A stretch of DNA of 6,069 nucleotides, from contig JAJRWW010000423.1 of the NCBI GenBank assembly GCA_024276595.1, forward strand, positions 1 to 6,069, given 5' to 3'. How positions within the stretch are numbered: position 1 is the stretch's first letter; the number at the start of each line of letters is the position of its first letter. The DNA is from Myxococcota bacterium. Lineage in GTDB: Bacteria > Myxococcota_A > Polyangia > HGW-17 > JAJRWW01. The notes below the pieces were generated by a model, which was not told the DNA's origin, did not search any database, and worked only from the letters and a program-made list of their open reading frames with translations. The position numbers and the translations under genes are program-made. Below are positions 1 to 5,726 of the stretch, piece by piece.

Positions 1-1
1 G

Positions 2-745
2 CACGGGTCCATGTTCGGGGACGTTCCCCGCGGGGTCTTCTTGCGATCCCCACGGATCTTCGTGGGCGGGCAAACCCAGGTGGTGAGCCCGGTGAGGGTG
101 GGCTTTGGCGCCGTGCTGGCCGCGGGCTGCGCCGTGCGTCATGATGTGCCGGAGGGGCGCCTCCATGGCGAGGTGGCCAGGGGAGTCGACCGCGCCTTCG
201 ATCCCCTCATGTACGGCCCCCTGGATCGGATCTTCGGGCTTGGAGTGGAGCTTGTAGGCAACCTCTGGGCGCTGGACAGGTGGTACGAGCTGGTTCGCAT
301 CCCGGGCGTGGACCCGGTGGACAGACTTCTCTACGGCGCTGCGCGCGGTCAGGTGCGGGCCGGGATCTCAGAGCGGATCAAGCGCCTGGACCGGGTTGTG
401 GCGAGGCTCCCGACCTCGCTGGAGAGACACAGGGATGCCCTGGACGGGCAACCTGGGCAGGACGCCCTGCGGTGGCATCGGGAGCGGGTTGCGGAGCACG
501 AACGGGTCCTGGCGGCCTGGCCCGAGGTGCGCCGCCGGCTCGAGCGCGCCCCCGGCGTGGGAGCGCTGCCGGGGCTAGACGGGATCGCCGGCGCCTTCGC
601 CGAGGCCCGGCGAAGGGCTCCGGGGGTGACCTACCTGAGCCTGGTCCGCGGGCTCGACGATGCCCACGTGGCCTCGGGTCAGGCAGACCTGCGCAGGATC
701 GTTGAGCATGTGACAGGCCTCGCGGCCGAGCTCTGGAGACAGTGA
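2..745 (+). CDS. C-terminal part of a hexapeptide-repeat (left-handed beta-helix) protein, probably a sugar-nucleotide pyrophosphorylase-like protein; 5' end outside the window
   Basis: The reading frame is open from the left edge, so the gene is probably truncated by the window; an ATG at 11 exists but has no Shine-Dalgarno sequence and would begin inside a domain. Counting from that ATG, residues about 15-50 show a beta-helix-like pattern (IFVGGQTQVVSPVRVGFG, then VLAAGCAVRHDVPEG), as in the C-terminal coils of GlmU-like and UDP-N-acetylglucosamine pyrophosphorylase-like proteins. Residues about 55-244 form a non-repetitive, Arg- and Glu-rich, probably helical tail (for example RWHRERVAEHERVLAAW) that I do not recognise. 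The nucleotidyltransferase half, if present, lies upstream, so substrate and activity cannot be judged. The stop codon overlaps a possible GTG start of proC, suggesting co-transcription. The hexapeptide assignment is moderately sure; the pyrophosphorylase identity is inferred. It could instead be a stand-alone acyltransferase or a structural hexapeptide protein. Confidence 0.6.
   Translation, partial: HGSMFGDVPRGVFLRSPRIFVGGQTQVVSPVRVGFGAVLAAGCAVRHDVPEGRLHGEVARGVDRAFDPLMYGPLDRIFGLGVELVGNLWALDRWYELVRIPGVDPVDRLLYGAARGQVRAGISERIKRLDRVVARLPTSLERHRDALDGQPGQDALRWHRERVAEHERVLAAWPEVRRRLERAPGVGALPGLDGIAGAFAEARRRAPGVTYLSLVRGLDDAHVASGQADLRRIVEHVTGLAAELWRQ
735..738 (+). promoter_or_regulatory. Shine-Dalgarno GGAG for proC, favouring the ATG start at 748
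   Basis: GGAG lies inside the last codons of the upstream gene. It is 9 bases before the ATG at 748 but only 3 bases before the GTG at 742. The normal spacing therefore supports ATG 748, even though GTG 742 would give a compact GTGA stop/start overlap. Confidence 0.6.
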
Positions 746-747
746 TC

Positions 748-1563
748 ATGGGCATAGACAAACGGCTGGCGATCATCGGCGGGGCAGGGACAATGGGCAC
801 GGCCGTTGTGCGGGGGCTGCTCCGCGCCGGTGCAATGTCCCCAGAGCAGCTCCTTGTCGCCGCGCGGCGGGAGAGCTCCCTGGCCCACCTGGCGGAGCTG
901 GGGGTGACCCTCGGCACCGACAACCGGGGGGCGGTGGAGGGGGCGGACGTGGTCCTGCTGGCCGTTCACCCGGGCCAGGTGGCCGGGGTGCTACGCCAGA
1001 TCGGCCCCACGCTCCAGACAACCCAGCTCATCATCTCTGTGGCCACGGGGATCCCCACCTCTCGCGTGGAGGAGCTGACGGAGAGGGATGTGCCGGTGGT
1101 GCGGGCCGCGCCCAACCTGGCGGCGGTCGTCGGGGCCTCCATCACAGTGCTCTGTGCGGGGCGCCAGGCTGAAGAGAGGCACATGGACCTGGCTCGGGAG
1201 ATCTTCGGGACCGTGGGTGAGGTGGAGACCCTGGACGAGATCCACATGAATGCCTGTACCGCCCTGGGTGGCTGCGGTCCAGCCTTTGTGTTCAAGTGCA
1301 TCGAGGCGCTGGCAGAGGGCGGAGTCAAGATGGGGCTCCCGCGCATGGCCTCCCGCCGCATGGCGGCGCAGATGATGCTCGGCGCGGCGCACATGGTGCT
1401 GGTAACCGGGGAGCACCCAGCGGCCCTCAAGGATCAGGTGACGACCCCTGGTGGATGCACCATTGACGGCATCACCAAGCTGGAGGAGCGCGGCTTGCCC
1501 ATCGCGCTCATCGAGGCGGTGGAGACCTCCGCCAGGAAGGCGGCCAAGCTCTTCGACTCCTGA
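748..1563 (+). CDS. proC: Pyrroline-5-carboxylate reductase
   Basis: This cytosolic enzyme reduces 1-pyrroline-5-carboxylate to L-proline with NAD(P)H, the last step of proline synthesis. From ATG 748 it has 271 residues, the usual family length. An N-terminal Rossmann fold carries GGAGTMG at 11-17. The C-terminal helical dimerisation and catalytic domain is recognisable by GGCGPAFVF (174-182), EALAEGGVKMGL (186-197), GAAHMV (212-217) and VTTPGGCTIDG (231-241), with Thr238 in the substrate-binding loop. Several usual residues differ: AVHP (72-75) instead of AVKP, RAAPNLA (119-125) instead of R-x-MPNTPA, GGCGPAF instead of SGSGPAY/F, and AAQMM (206-210) instead of the usual QT. The fold and family are clear. 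A divergent ProC-like reductase with a different substrate is possible. An alternative start is GTG 742, adding two residues. Proximity to pilT recalls the pilT-yggS-proC cluster of Pseudomonas. Confidence 0.93.
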   Translation: MGIDKRLAIIGGAGTMGTAVVRGLLRAGAMSPEQLLVAARRESSLAHLAELGVTLGTDNRGAVEGADVVLLAVHPGQVAGVLRQIGPTLQTTQLIISVATGIPTSRVEELTERDVPVVRAAPNLAAVVGASITVLCAGRQAEERHMDLAREIFGTVGEVETLDEIHMNACTALGGCGPAFVFKCIEALAEGGVKMGLPRMASRRMAAQMMLGAAHMVLVTGEHPAALKDQVTTPGGCTIDGITKLEERGLPIALIEAVETSARKAAKLFDS

Positions 1564-1565
1564 GG

Positions 1566-1597
1566 CCCGAGCTGGTTCCGTTGCTCGGGGCAAACGG
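1566..1597 (+). terminator. Stem-loop just after proC, with a competing alternative hairpin; weak terminator or attenuator candidate
   Basis: CCCGAGC (1566-1572) pairs perfectly with GCTCGGG (1583-1589) around a 10-base loop, starting two bases after the proC stop codon. A second hairpin is possible: CCGTTGC (1578-1584) with GCAA-A-CGG (1590-1597), seven pairs with one bulged A and a five-base loop. The two share bases 1578-1589 and cannot form together. No T-run follows, so intrinsic termination would be weak. It could be an RNA stabiliser, an attenuator-like switch, or chance in GC-rich DNA. Confidence 0.35.
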
Positions 1598-1641
1598 GTC
1601 GATGGACCAATCTGAGAGAAACCGTGGTAGGCTCACGGGTC

Positions 1642-2211
1642 ATGGGGTCTTCCGACTCATCGTATCTCGTGCCCAAGGAGCGTCTCACCGTCCGCCTGCT
1701 GCTTCGCAGCAAGAGGGTGTGTCGGCTGGAGCTTTTTGTGCCGATCAGACCCCAGCGGCGTAGGCCGGGGAGGATCCTGCGTGAGCTTTTGGAGCAGCCC
1801 AACCCCTTCCTTCCGGGGAGAGACAGGGCGGCGGATCGGATCGTCATAGTCAGCCGGGACGCGCTGGTGTGGGCCCAGGTGAGCAAGACATTCGATCTGG
1901 AGATGGATCCCTTGGAGCTTTACGACTACAAGCAGCGCGTGCGGGTGGAGCTCTCCGTGGGGTCTTGTGTGGAGGGTGACGTGTACTACAGCGCTCCTAC
2001 GCCCCGGGCTCGCCTCATGGACCACTTGAATGGGCCGGAGAGCTTCGTGTGCCTGCACGACAATGGGCGGCTATTTCTCATCAACAAAAGCTACGTGGAG
2101 CTGGTCACTGAGCTGCCAACTCGCCGGTCAACCATGCGCCTCCCTGCCATCGTGGGGGACCACGACTTCTGCGTGGAGTCAGAAACAGAGGAAAGTAGTG
2201 GCGAGGGTTGA
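1642..2211 (+). CDS. Unrecognised protein made of two copies of one roughly 60-residue domain, coupled to pilT
   Basis: I do not recognise a named family with certainty. From ATG 1642 the protein has 189 residues, no signal peptide and no membrane segment, so it is probably cytoplasmic. Residues about 16-80 and 100-157 look like two copies of one domain. Each has beta-strands with alternating hydrophobics (TVRLLLRSKRVCRLELF and VRVELSVGSCVEGDVYY), a conserved RIL-x-x-LL-x-x-P-x-x-F / RLM-x-x-LN-x-x-P-x-x-F block, and an end strand IVIVSRDALVWAQV / LFLINKSYVELVTEL. The second copy resembles small uncharacterised domains with an R-L-x-D-x-L-N ... L-I-N-K pattern that I recall from deltaproteobacteria. 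The C-terminus is acidic (ESETEESSGEG). A GTG at 1624 in frame is an alternative start; an AGG at 1629-1631 sits 10 bases before ATG 1642. The gene's end overlaps pilT by 14 bases, so a role connected with pilus retraction is possible but only inferred. Confidence 0.75.
   Translation: MGSSDSSYLVPKERLTVRLLLRSKRVCRLELFVPIRPQRRRPGRILRELLEQPNPFLPGRDRAADRIVIVSRDALVWAQVSKTFDLEMDPLELYDYKQRVRVELSVGSCVEGDVYYSAPTPRARLMDHLNGPESFVCLHDNGRLFLINKSYVELVTELPTRRSTMRLPAIVGDHDFCVESETEESSGEG
2188..2191 (+). promoter_or_regulatory. Shine-Dalgarno GAGG (within AGAGGAAA) that sets the pilT start at GTG 2198
   Basis: GAGG is 6 bases upstream of GTG 2198 and lies inside the coding end of the preceding gene. The frame is open further upstream, to an ATG at 2030, but translation there reads through the other gene in a different frame and gives a low-complexity, Cys/Ser/Trp-rich sequence typical of a shadow frame. 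GTG 2198 is therefore the likely start, coupled to termination at 2211. Confidence 0.65.
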
Positions 2212-3745
2212 TCTTTTTCTGAAGACTATTCGGAAGCTCGGGGCTCTGGGGATGACCCTCTACAGCGATGAGAACATCGTTCTGCACTTCACCTCCGGAG
2301 ATCGTCACGCGGCTCAGAAGATGCCCCACGATGAGCTCATGAGCCTGGTGCTCGAGGTGGCCCCGCCAGAGGCATCTGCGGCCCTTTACATGGACCACCC
2401 CGTGGAGCTGGAGCGGGACTTCGAGGGGGTGACCTACTCGCTGGTGGCCACCCCGACGGAGGGCGGGCTCACGGTGGTCATCACCGAGGGGATCCTGGGG
2501 GAGCCGCTGCGCCCTTCGCAGCCATCGGAGCCCCTGGTGAAAGCCGACGCCGGAGCGCATGATTCCAACGTCGAGCACGGCGCGCAGGATGATACTTCGA
2601 TGCAGGGGCGCGCCGCAGGGCAGACCAGATCCAGCGGTTGGTCGTCCATGTCTGGCCGTGGGTTGGTGGTGGGGCTCCTGCACGAGATGGCCGAGCTGGG
2701 CGCCTCCGACCTGCACTTGAGCTCGGGCAGCCAGCCCTACATGCGTGTCCACGGCTCCATGCGGCGCATGGACCAGTTTGGTGTCCTGGCGCCCGAGAAG
2801 CTCATGAGCGAGCTGGAGGAGATCATCCCGGACAAGAACCGGCAGGAGTTCGAGCAGTGCAACGACACGGACTTTGCCTACGAGATAGAGGGGCTTTCGA
2901 GATACCGCGTGAATGTCTTTCGGGATCGACAGGGTCCGGGCTCGGTCATCCGGGCGATCCCCTTCGAGATCCTCTCGCCGGAGCAGCTAGGTTTGCCCCC
3001 TCAGGTGCTCCGCCTCTGTCAGCTCAGCAAGGGCCTCGTGGTCGTCACTGGCCCCACCGGTTCGGGCAAGTCCACCACCCTCGCCACGCTCATAGACCAC
3101 ATCAACCGTACCAGGGACGACCACATCATCACCGTGGAGGATCCCATCGAGTTCGTGCACCCCAACCGCCGGTGCCTGGTGAACCAGCGCGAGGTTGGAG
3201 AGCACACCCACTCCTTCAAGGACGCCCTGCGGGCAGCCCTGAGGGAGGATCCAGACATCGTGCTGGTGGGCGAGATGAGGGACCTGGAGACCATCGCCAT
3301 GGCCGTGGAGACGGCCGAGACGGGGCACCTGGTCTTCGGCACGCTGCACACAACCACCGCGGCCAGCACGGTTGACCGGATAATCGACCAGTTCCCCGCG
3401 GACCAGCAGGAGCAGATCCGCCAGATGCTGGCCTCATCCCTAAGGGGGGTTATCGCCCAGAACCTGTGCAGGCGCGTGGGTGGTGGCAGGGTGGCCGCGT
3501 ACGAGATCCTCCTGGCCAACAAGGCGGTGGCCAACCTCATCCGTGAGCGAAAGACATTCCAGATCCTCTCCCTCATGCAGACGGGTCGCTCCCAGGGCAT
3601 GCGCACCCTGACCGATGCTCTCATGGAGCTCGTGCGGGAGGGACTCGTGGAGCCCACGGATGCCTACCTCAAGGCAGTGGACAAGGGGGAGCTGCGAGCC
3701 ATCTTGGAGCGTGAGGGTCACAGCCTGGAGGTCTCCCGAGAGTAG
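2198..3745 (+). CDS. pilT: Type IV pilus retraction ATPase, PilT family, with an N-terminal extension
   Basis: PilT forms a cytoplasmic hexamer at the base of the type IV pilus and uses ATP to depolymerise pilin, driving retraction and twitching. From GTG 2198 the protein has 515 residues, against about 340-370 for typical PilT. The core (about 155-515) begins with the N-terminal PAS-like domain (GASDLHLSSG at 168-177; RYRVNVF at 235-241). Then come Walker A GPTGSGKST (285-293, Lys291), the Asp box ITVEDPIEFVH (311-321), Walker B DPDIVLVGEMRD (351-362, Glu359), the His box TGHLVFGTLH (375-384), and AVANLIRE (443-450), the counterpart of PilT's AIRNLIRE. There is no tetracysteine zinc motif, which argues against PilB. 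Residues 1-98 look like a decayed copy of the PAS-like domain, joined by a polar, probably disordered linker (about 99-152). An in-frame ATG at 2648 would encode only the 365-residue core. It could be one of several PilT paralogues, or act in gliding. Confidence 0.93.
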   Translation: MARVDLFLKTIRKLGALGMTLYSDENIVLHFTSGDRHAAQKMPHDELMSLVLEVAPPEASAALYMDHPVELERDFEGVTYSLVATPTEGGLTVVITEGILGEPLRPSQPSEPLVKADAGAHDSNVEHGAQDDTSMQGRAAGQTRSSGWSSMSGRGLVVGLLHEMAELGASDLHLSSGSQPYMRVHGSMRRMDQFGVLAPEKLMSELEEIIPDKNRQEFEQCNDTDFAYEIEGLSRYRVNVFRDRQGPGSVIRAIPFEILSPEQLGLPPQVLRLCQLSKGLVVVTGPTGSGKSTTLATLIDHINRTRDDHIITVEDPIEFVHPNRRCLVNQREVGEHTHSFKDALRAALREDPDIVLVGEMRDLETIAMAVETAETGHLVFGTLHTTTAASTVDRIIDQFPADQQEQIRQMLASSLRGVIAQNLCRRVGGGRVAAYEILLANKAVANLIRERKTFQILSLMQTGRSQGMRTLTDALMELVREGLVEPTDAYLKAVDKGELRAILEREGHSLEVSRE

Positions 3746-3801
3746 GCTGCCGCACACTGCCGTTGGTGAGGTCTGGAGCGCGGGTGCAGGCCAGGGCGAG
3801 A
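3746..3801 (+). other. Short spacer between convergent pilT and the App1-like gene; no convincing terminator
   Basis: Only 56 bases separate the two convergent stop codons. The best pairing I found is GGTCTG (3770-3775) with CAGGCC (3787-3792), six pairs including one G-U on the plus-strand RNA, an 11-base loop and no T-run on either side. Transcription from each side may run into the opposite gene, or termination may be factor-dependent. Confidence 0.4.
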
Positions 3802-4701
3802 TCAGGAGGAGGCCGCTGCCCGGATCTGGGTGAGCAGCTCCCTGGAGACGAGGCCCCGCTCGGAGGCGTCCAGCAGGGAGGCGTCCACCTGGTCGGTGCT
3901 CCATCCCCAGTCGGCGCGCAGGCGCCAGGCCACCCGGGCCACGCCCCCGGCGGAGATGAGGCCAGCGTTTGCGAAGAGGGCGGAGGCCTGCAAGGACTCC
4001 CTGGCAGCGTGCACAGGAGGGCGATAGGGCTCCACGAAGGATGGGTCCCTGCCGCGCGTGAGGATGACGCAGGCGAGGGCAACCTGGGCCCGCCCGACCG
4101 CCTTTTTGGCCAGCTCGACCATGGGCCAGATGGAGGCGTGGCGGACCCCAGCGTCCTCGAGGGCGGAGGCCAGCTTGGGCCCGGTGAGCCTCCCCGAGAG
4201 GGAGGCGTCGAGCATGTGAAAGACCTGGGCATCGGACTCCCAGTCGTCGCCCACCACCACCAGCCGGGCCGAGGGGGGGAGCTCGGCAACGAGGGACCAG
4301 TGGGCGGTGAGCTTGTACTCCACCTGGAACTTCAGCTCCCGAAAGCGCCCCCTCAGGGCAAGGGTGAGCTGGTCCTTGAACAGAAAACCGTCGGGCTGCA
4401 GGCCGTCGAGGAGCATCTTCTTTCTGATCACCCCCGCGAGCTGAGGCGGGCTGGCGGAGACGAAGAATATGGGCGTGTGCTCGGGGCGCTCCCCGGCCCC
4501 TCGGCGGCACTCCCTGAGGGTTGCAGCGGTCCCCGGGATGATGGTCTTGTCGATGGCCATCTCCAGCGGGATGCGCAAGAGCCCCAGCAGAGACTTGAAG
4601 TCCGTGTCCAGGTAGGTCTTGTCCACGTCCCAGACGAACACGGGCCCGGCGTAGTCGGGGGCCAGGTCGCGCTCGTTGACGTAGAGGATCGGGTAGGTCA
4701 T
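3802..4701 (-). CDS. App1-type (DUF2183-like) HAD-superfamily phosphatase-like protein
   Basis: From ATG 4701 the protein has 299 residues, with no signal peptide or membrane segment. Residues about 20-160 match the layout of the HAD-like catalytic domain of App1 phosphatidate phosphatases: motif I DVDKT (25-29; nucleophile Asp25, acid/base Asp27), IIPGT (54-58), motif II FFVSASP (79-85) followed by PPQL, a lysine candidate for motif III in LKFQVEYKL (123-131), and motif IV VVVGDDWESD (148-157). Yeast App1 makes diacylglycerol from phosphatidate; the substrate here is inferred only. The remaining part (about 160-299) is probably helical, with a Gly/Ala-rich patch, and is not recognised. The gene starts 8 bases after the gpsA stop and has no visible Shine-Dalgarno sequence, so translation is probably coupled to gpsA. 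A GTG at 4740 would add 13 residues and overlap gpsA, also without a good ribosome site. Neighbouring glycerolipid genes fit a lipid phosphatase role. Confidence 0.72.
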   Translation of the reverse strand: MTYPILYVNERDLAPDYAGPVFVWDVDKTYLDTDFKSLLGLLRIPLEMAIDKTIIPGTAATLRECRRGAGERPEHTPIFFVSASPPQLAGVIRKKMLLDGLQPDGFLFKDQLTLALRGRFRELKFQVEYKLTAHWSLVAELPPSARLVVVGDDWESDAQVFHMLDASLSGRLTGPKLASALEDAGVRHASIWPMVELAKKAVGRAQVALACVILTRGRDPSFVEPYRPPVHAARESLQASALFANAGLISAGGVARVAWRLRADWGWSTDQVDASLLDASERGLVSRELLTQIRAAASS

Positions 4702-4709
4702 GGGGTGGG

Positions 4710-5726
4710 TCAGGAGATGTCCGTCGCCGGAGTCTCCCACATGGCGGGGAGGCTGAGCATCCTCTCCATGGCGTCATCTGGGCGCGCGCCCTCGTAGAGC
4801 ACCTCGAAGACCCCCTGGCAGATGGGGAGGCGCACTCCGTGGGACTCGGCCCACTCCTTGACCACGCGGGCGGTGGGAACTCCCTCGGCGACCTGGCCCA
4901 GATCGGCCAGGATCTGCTCCAGGGCCTTGCCCGAGGCCAGCCCGCGGCCCACTCGGTGGTTGCGGCTCAGCTCGGAGAGGGCCGTGACCACCAGGTCGCC
5001 AGCGCCGGCCAGCCCGGAGAAGGTCTCGGGTGAGGCGCCCAGGCGGGTGCCCAGGCGGGTCATCTCGTTCAGCCCGCGGGAGATGAGCAGGGCCAGCGTG
5101 TTGTCTCCAAAGCCCATGCCGCGGGCGATGCCGCCGGCGATGGCGAGCACGTTCTTGACCGCGCCGCACAGCTCAACCCCCAGCAGGTCGTGGCTGGCGT
5201 AGATGCGGAAGCGGGGGCCGTGGAGGGACCGCTCCACCAGGCGGACCACCTCCTCGAAGCCCGAGGCGATGACCGTCCCTCCGGGGACCCCCTTGAGGAT
5301 CTCCACCGCCAGGTTCGGCCCGGAGATGGCGCCGATCTTTAGGCAGCAGGTCTCCTGGCGGAGCACGTCGGTCATGCGTGCGAAGGTGCCCCGCTCCAGC
5401 CCCTTGGTGGCGCTCACCAGGACATGGTCCCCCCGGAGGCTGTCGCCGAGGTCACGCGCCACCACGCGGAAGGCGGAGGAGGGGATTGCCATGAGGATCA
5501 GCTTGCACCGGCCGGCCACCTCGGCCAGATCTGTCGTGGTCTGAATGTTGGCAGAGAGCTCAAAGCCTGGCAGGTAGCGCTCGTTGCGCCTGTCGCGGGA
5601 GATCGCCTCTGCGCGCTCCCGATCTCTCATCCACAGGAGGGCGGTGTGGCCGTTTTTCCCCACCAGGTGGGCCAGGGTGGTGCCAAAGGCGCCGCCGCCC
5701 ACGACTCCCACAGGGATGGCAGTCAT
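4710..5726 (-). CDS. gpsA: Glycerol-3-phosphate dehydrogenase [NAD(P)+], GpsA
   Basis: GpsA reduces dihydroxyacetone phosphate to sn-glycerol 3-phosphate with NAD(P)H in the cytosol, supplying the backbone for phospholipids. The protein has 338 residues, the normal length. The N-terminal Rossmann fold has GGGAFG (10-15). Other family marks are VSATKGLE (104-111, Lys108), SGPNLAVEI (135-143), VELCGAVKN (184-192, with the conserved catalytic Lys191), GFGDNT (205-210), GLAGAGDLVVT (238-248), SRNHRVGRG (254-262) for substrate phosphate binding, and EGVPTA (281-286). All expected catalytic residues are present. Its ATG overlaps the stop of the upstream acyltransferase-like gene as ATGA, and the next gene starts 8 bases after its stop, so the three are probably one operon. 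I see no truncation or frameshift. Confidence 0.97.
   Translation of the reverse strand: MTAIPVGVVGGGAFGTTLAHLVGKNGHTALLWMRDRERAEAISRDRRNERYLPGFELSANIQTTTDLAEVAGRCKLILMAIPSSAFRVVARDLGDSLRGDHVLVSATKGLERGTFARMTDVLRQETCCLKIGAISGPNLAVEILKGVPGGTVIASGFEEVVRLVERSLHGPRFRIYASHDLLGVELCGAVKNVLAIAGGIARGMGFGDNTLALLISRGLNEMTRLGTRLGASPETFSGLAGAGDLVVTALSELSRNHRVGRGLASGKALEQILADLGQVAEGVPTARVVKEWAESHGVRLPICQGVFEVLYEGARPDDAMERMLSLPAMWETPATDIS

Noticed and set aside
1581..1641. Sigma-70-like promoter in the proC-gene 3 spacer (TTGCTC at 1582)
   Set aside because: The best -10 candidate (CAATCT at 1608) is poor and 20 bases away, so I cannot support a promoter here.
2030..2197. Upstream extension of the pilT frame to ATG 2030
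   Set aside because: These 56 codons overlap the coding sequence of the preceding gene in another frame and give a Cys/Ser/Trp-rich sequence. GTG 2198 has a well-placed GAGG.
2638..3375. Second plus-strand open frame inside pilT
   Set aside because: Shadow frame of pilT, rich in Arg, Pro, His and Gly, with no ribosome site or domain.
3746..3801. Bidirectional intrinsic terminator between the convergent genes
   Set aside because: Only a six-pair stem with a G-U pair and no T-run was found, and on the opposite strand the G-U becomes an A-C mismatch.
3440..4777. Long minus-strand open frame (445 codons) over pilT's end and the App1-like gene
   Set aside because: It is a different frame of the App1-like gene continuing antisense to pilT. 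The protein is Pro/Arg/Gly-rich without motifs, as expected from GC-rich shadow frames, while the overlapping frames carry clear HAD and PilT motifs.
3763..4797. Long plus-strand open frame (344 codons) antisense to the App1-like gene and the end of gpsA
   Set aside because: It is Gly/Glu/Val-rich low-complexity sequence with no recognisable domain, lying opposite motif-bearing genes.
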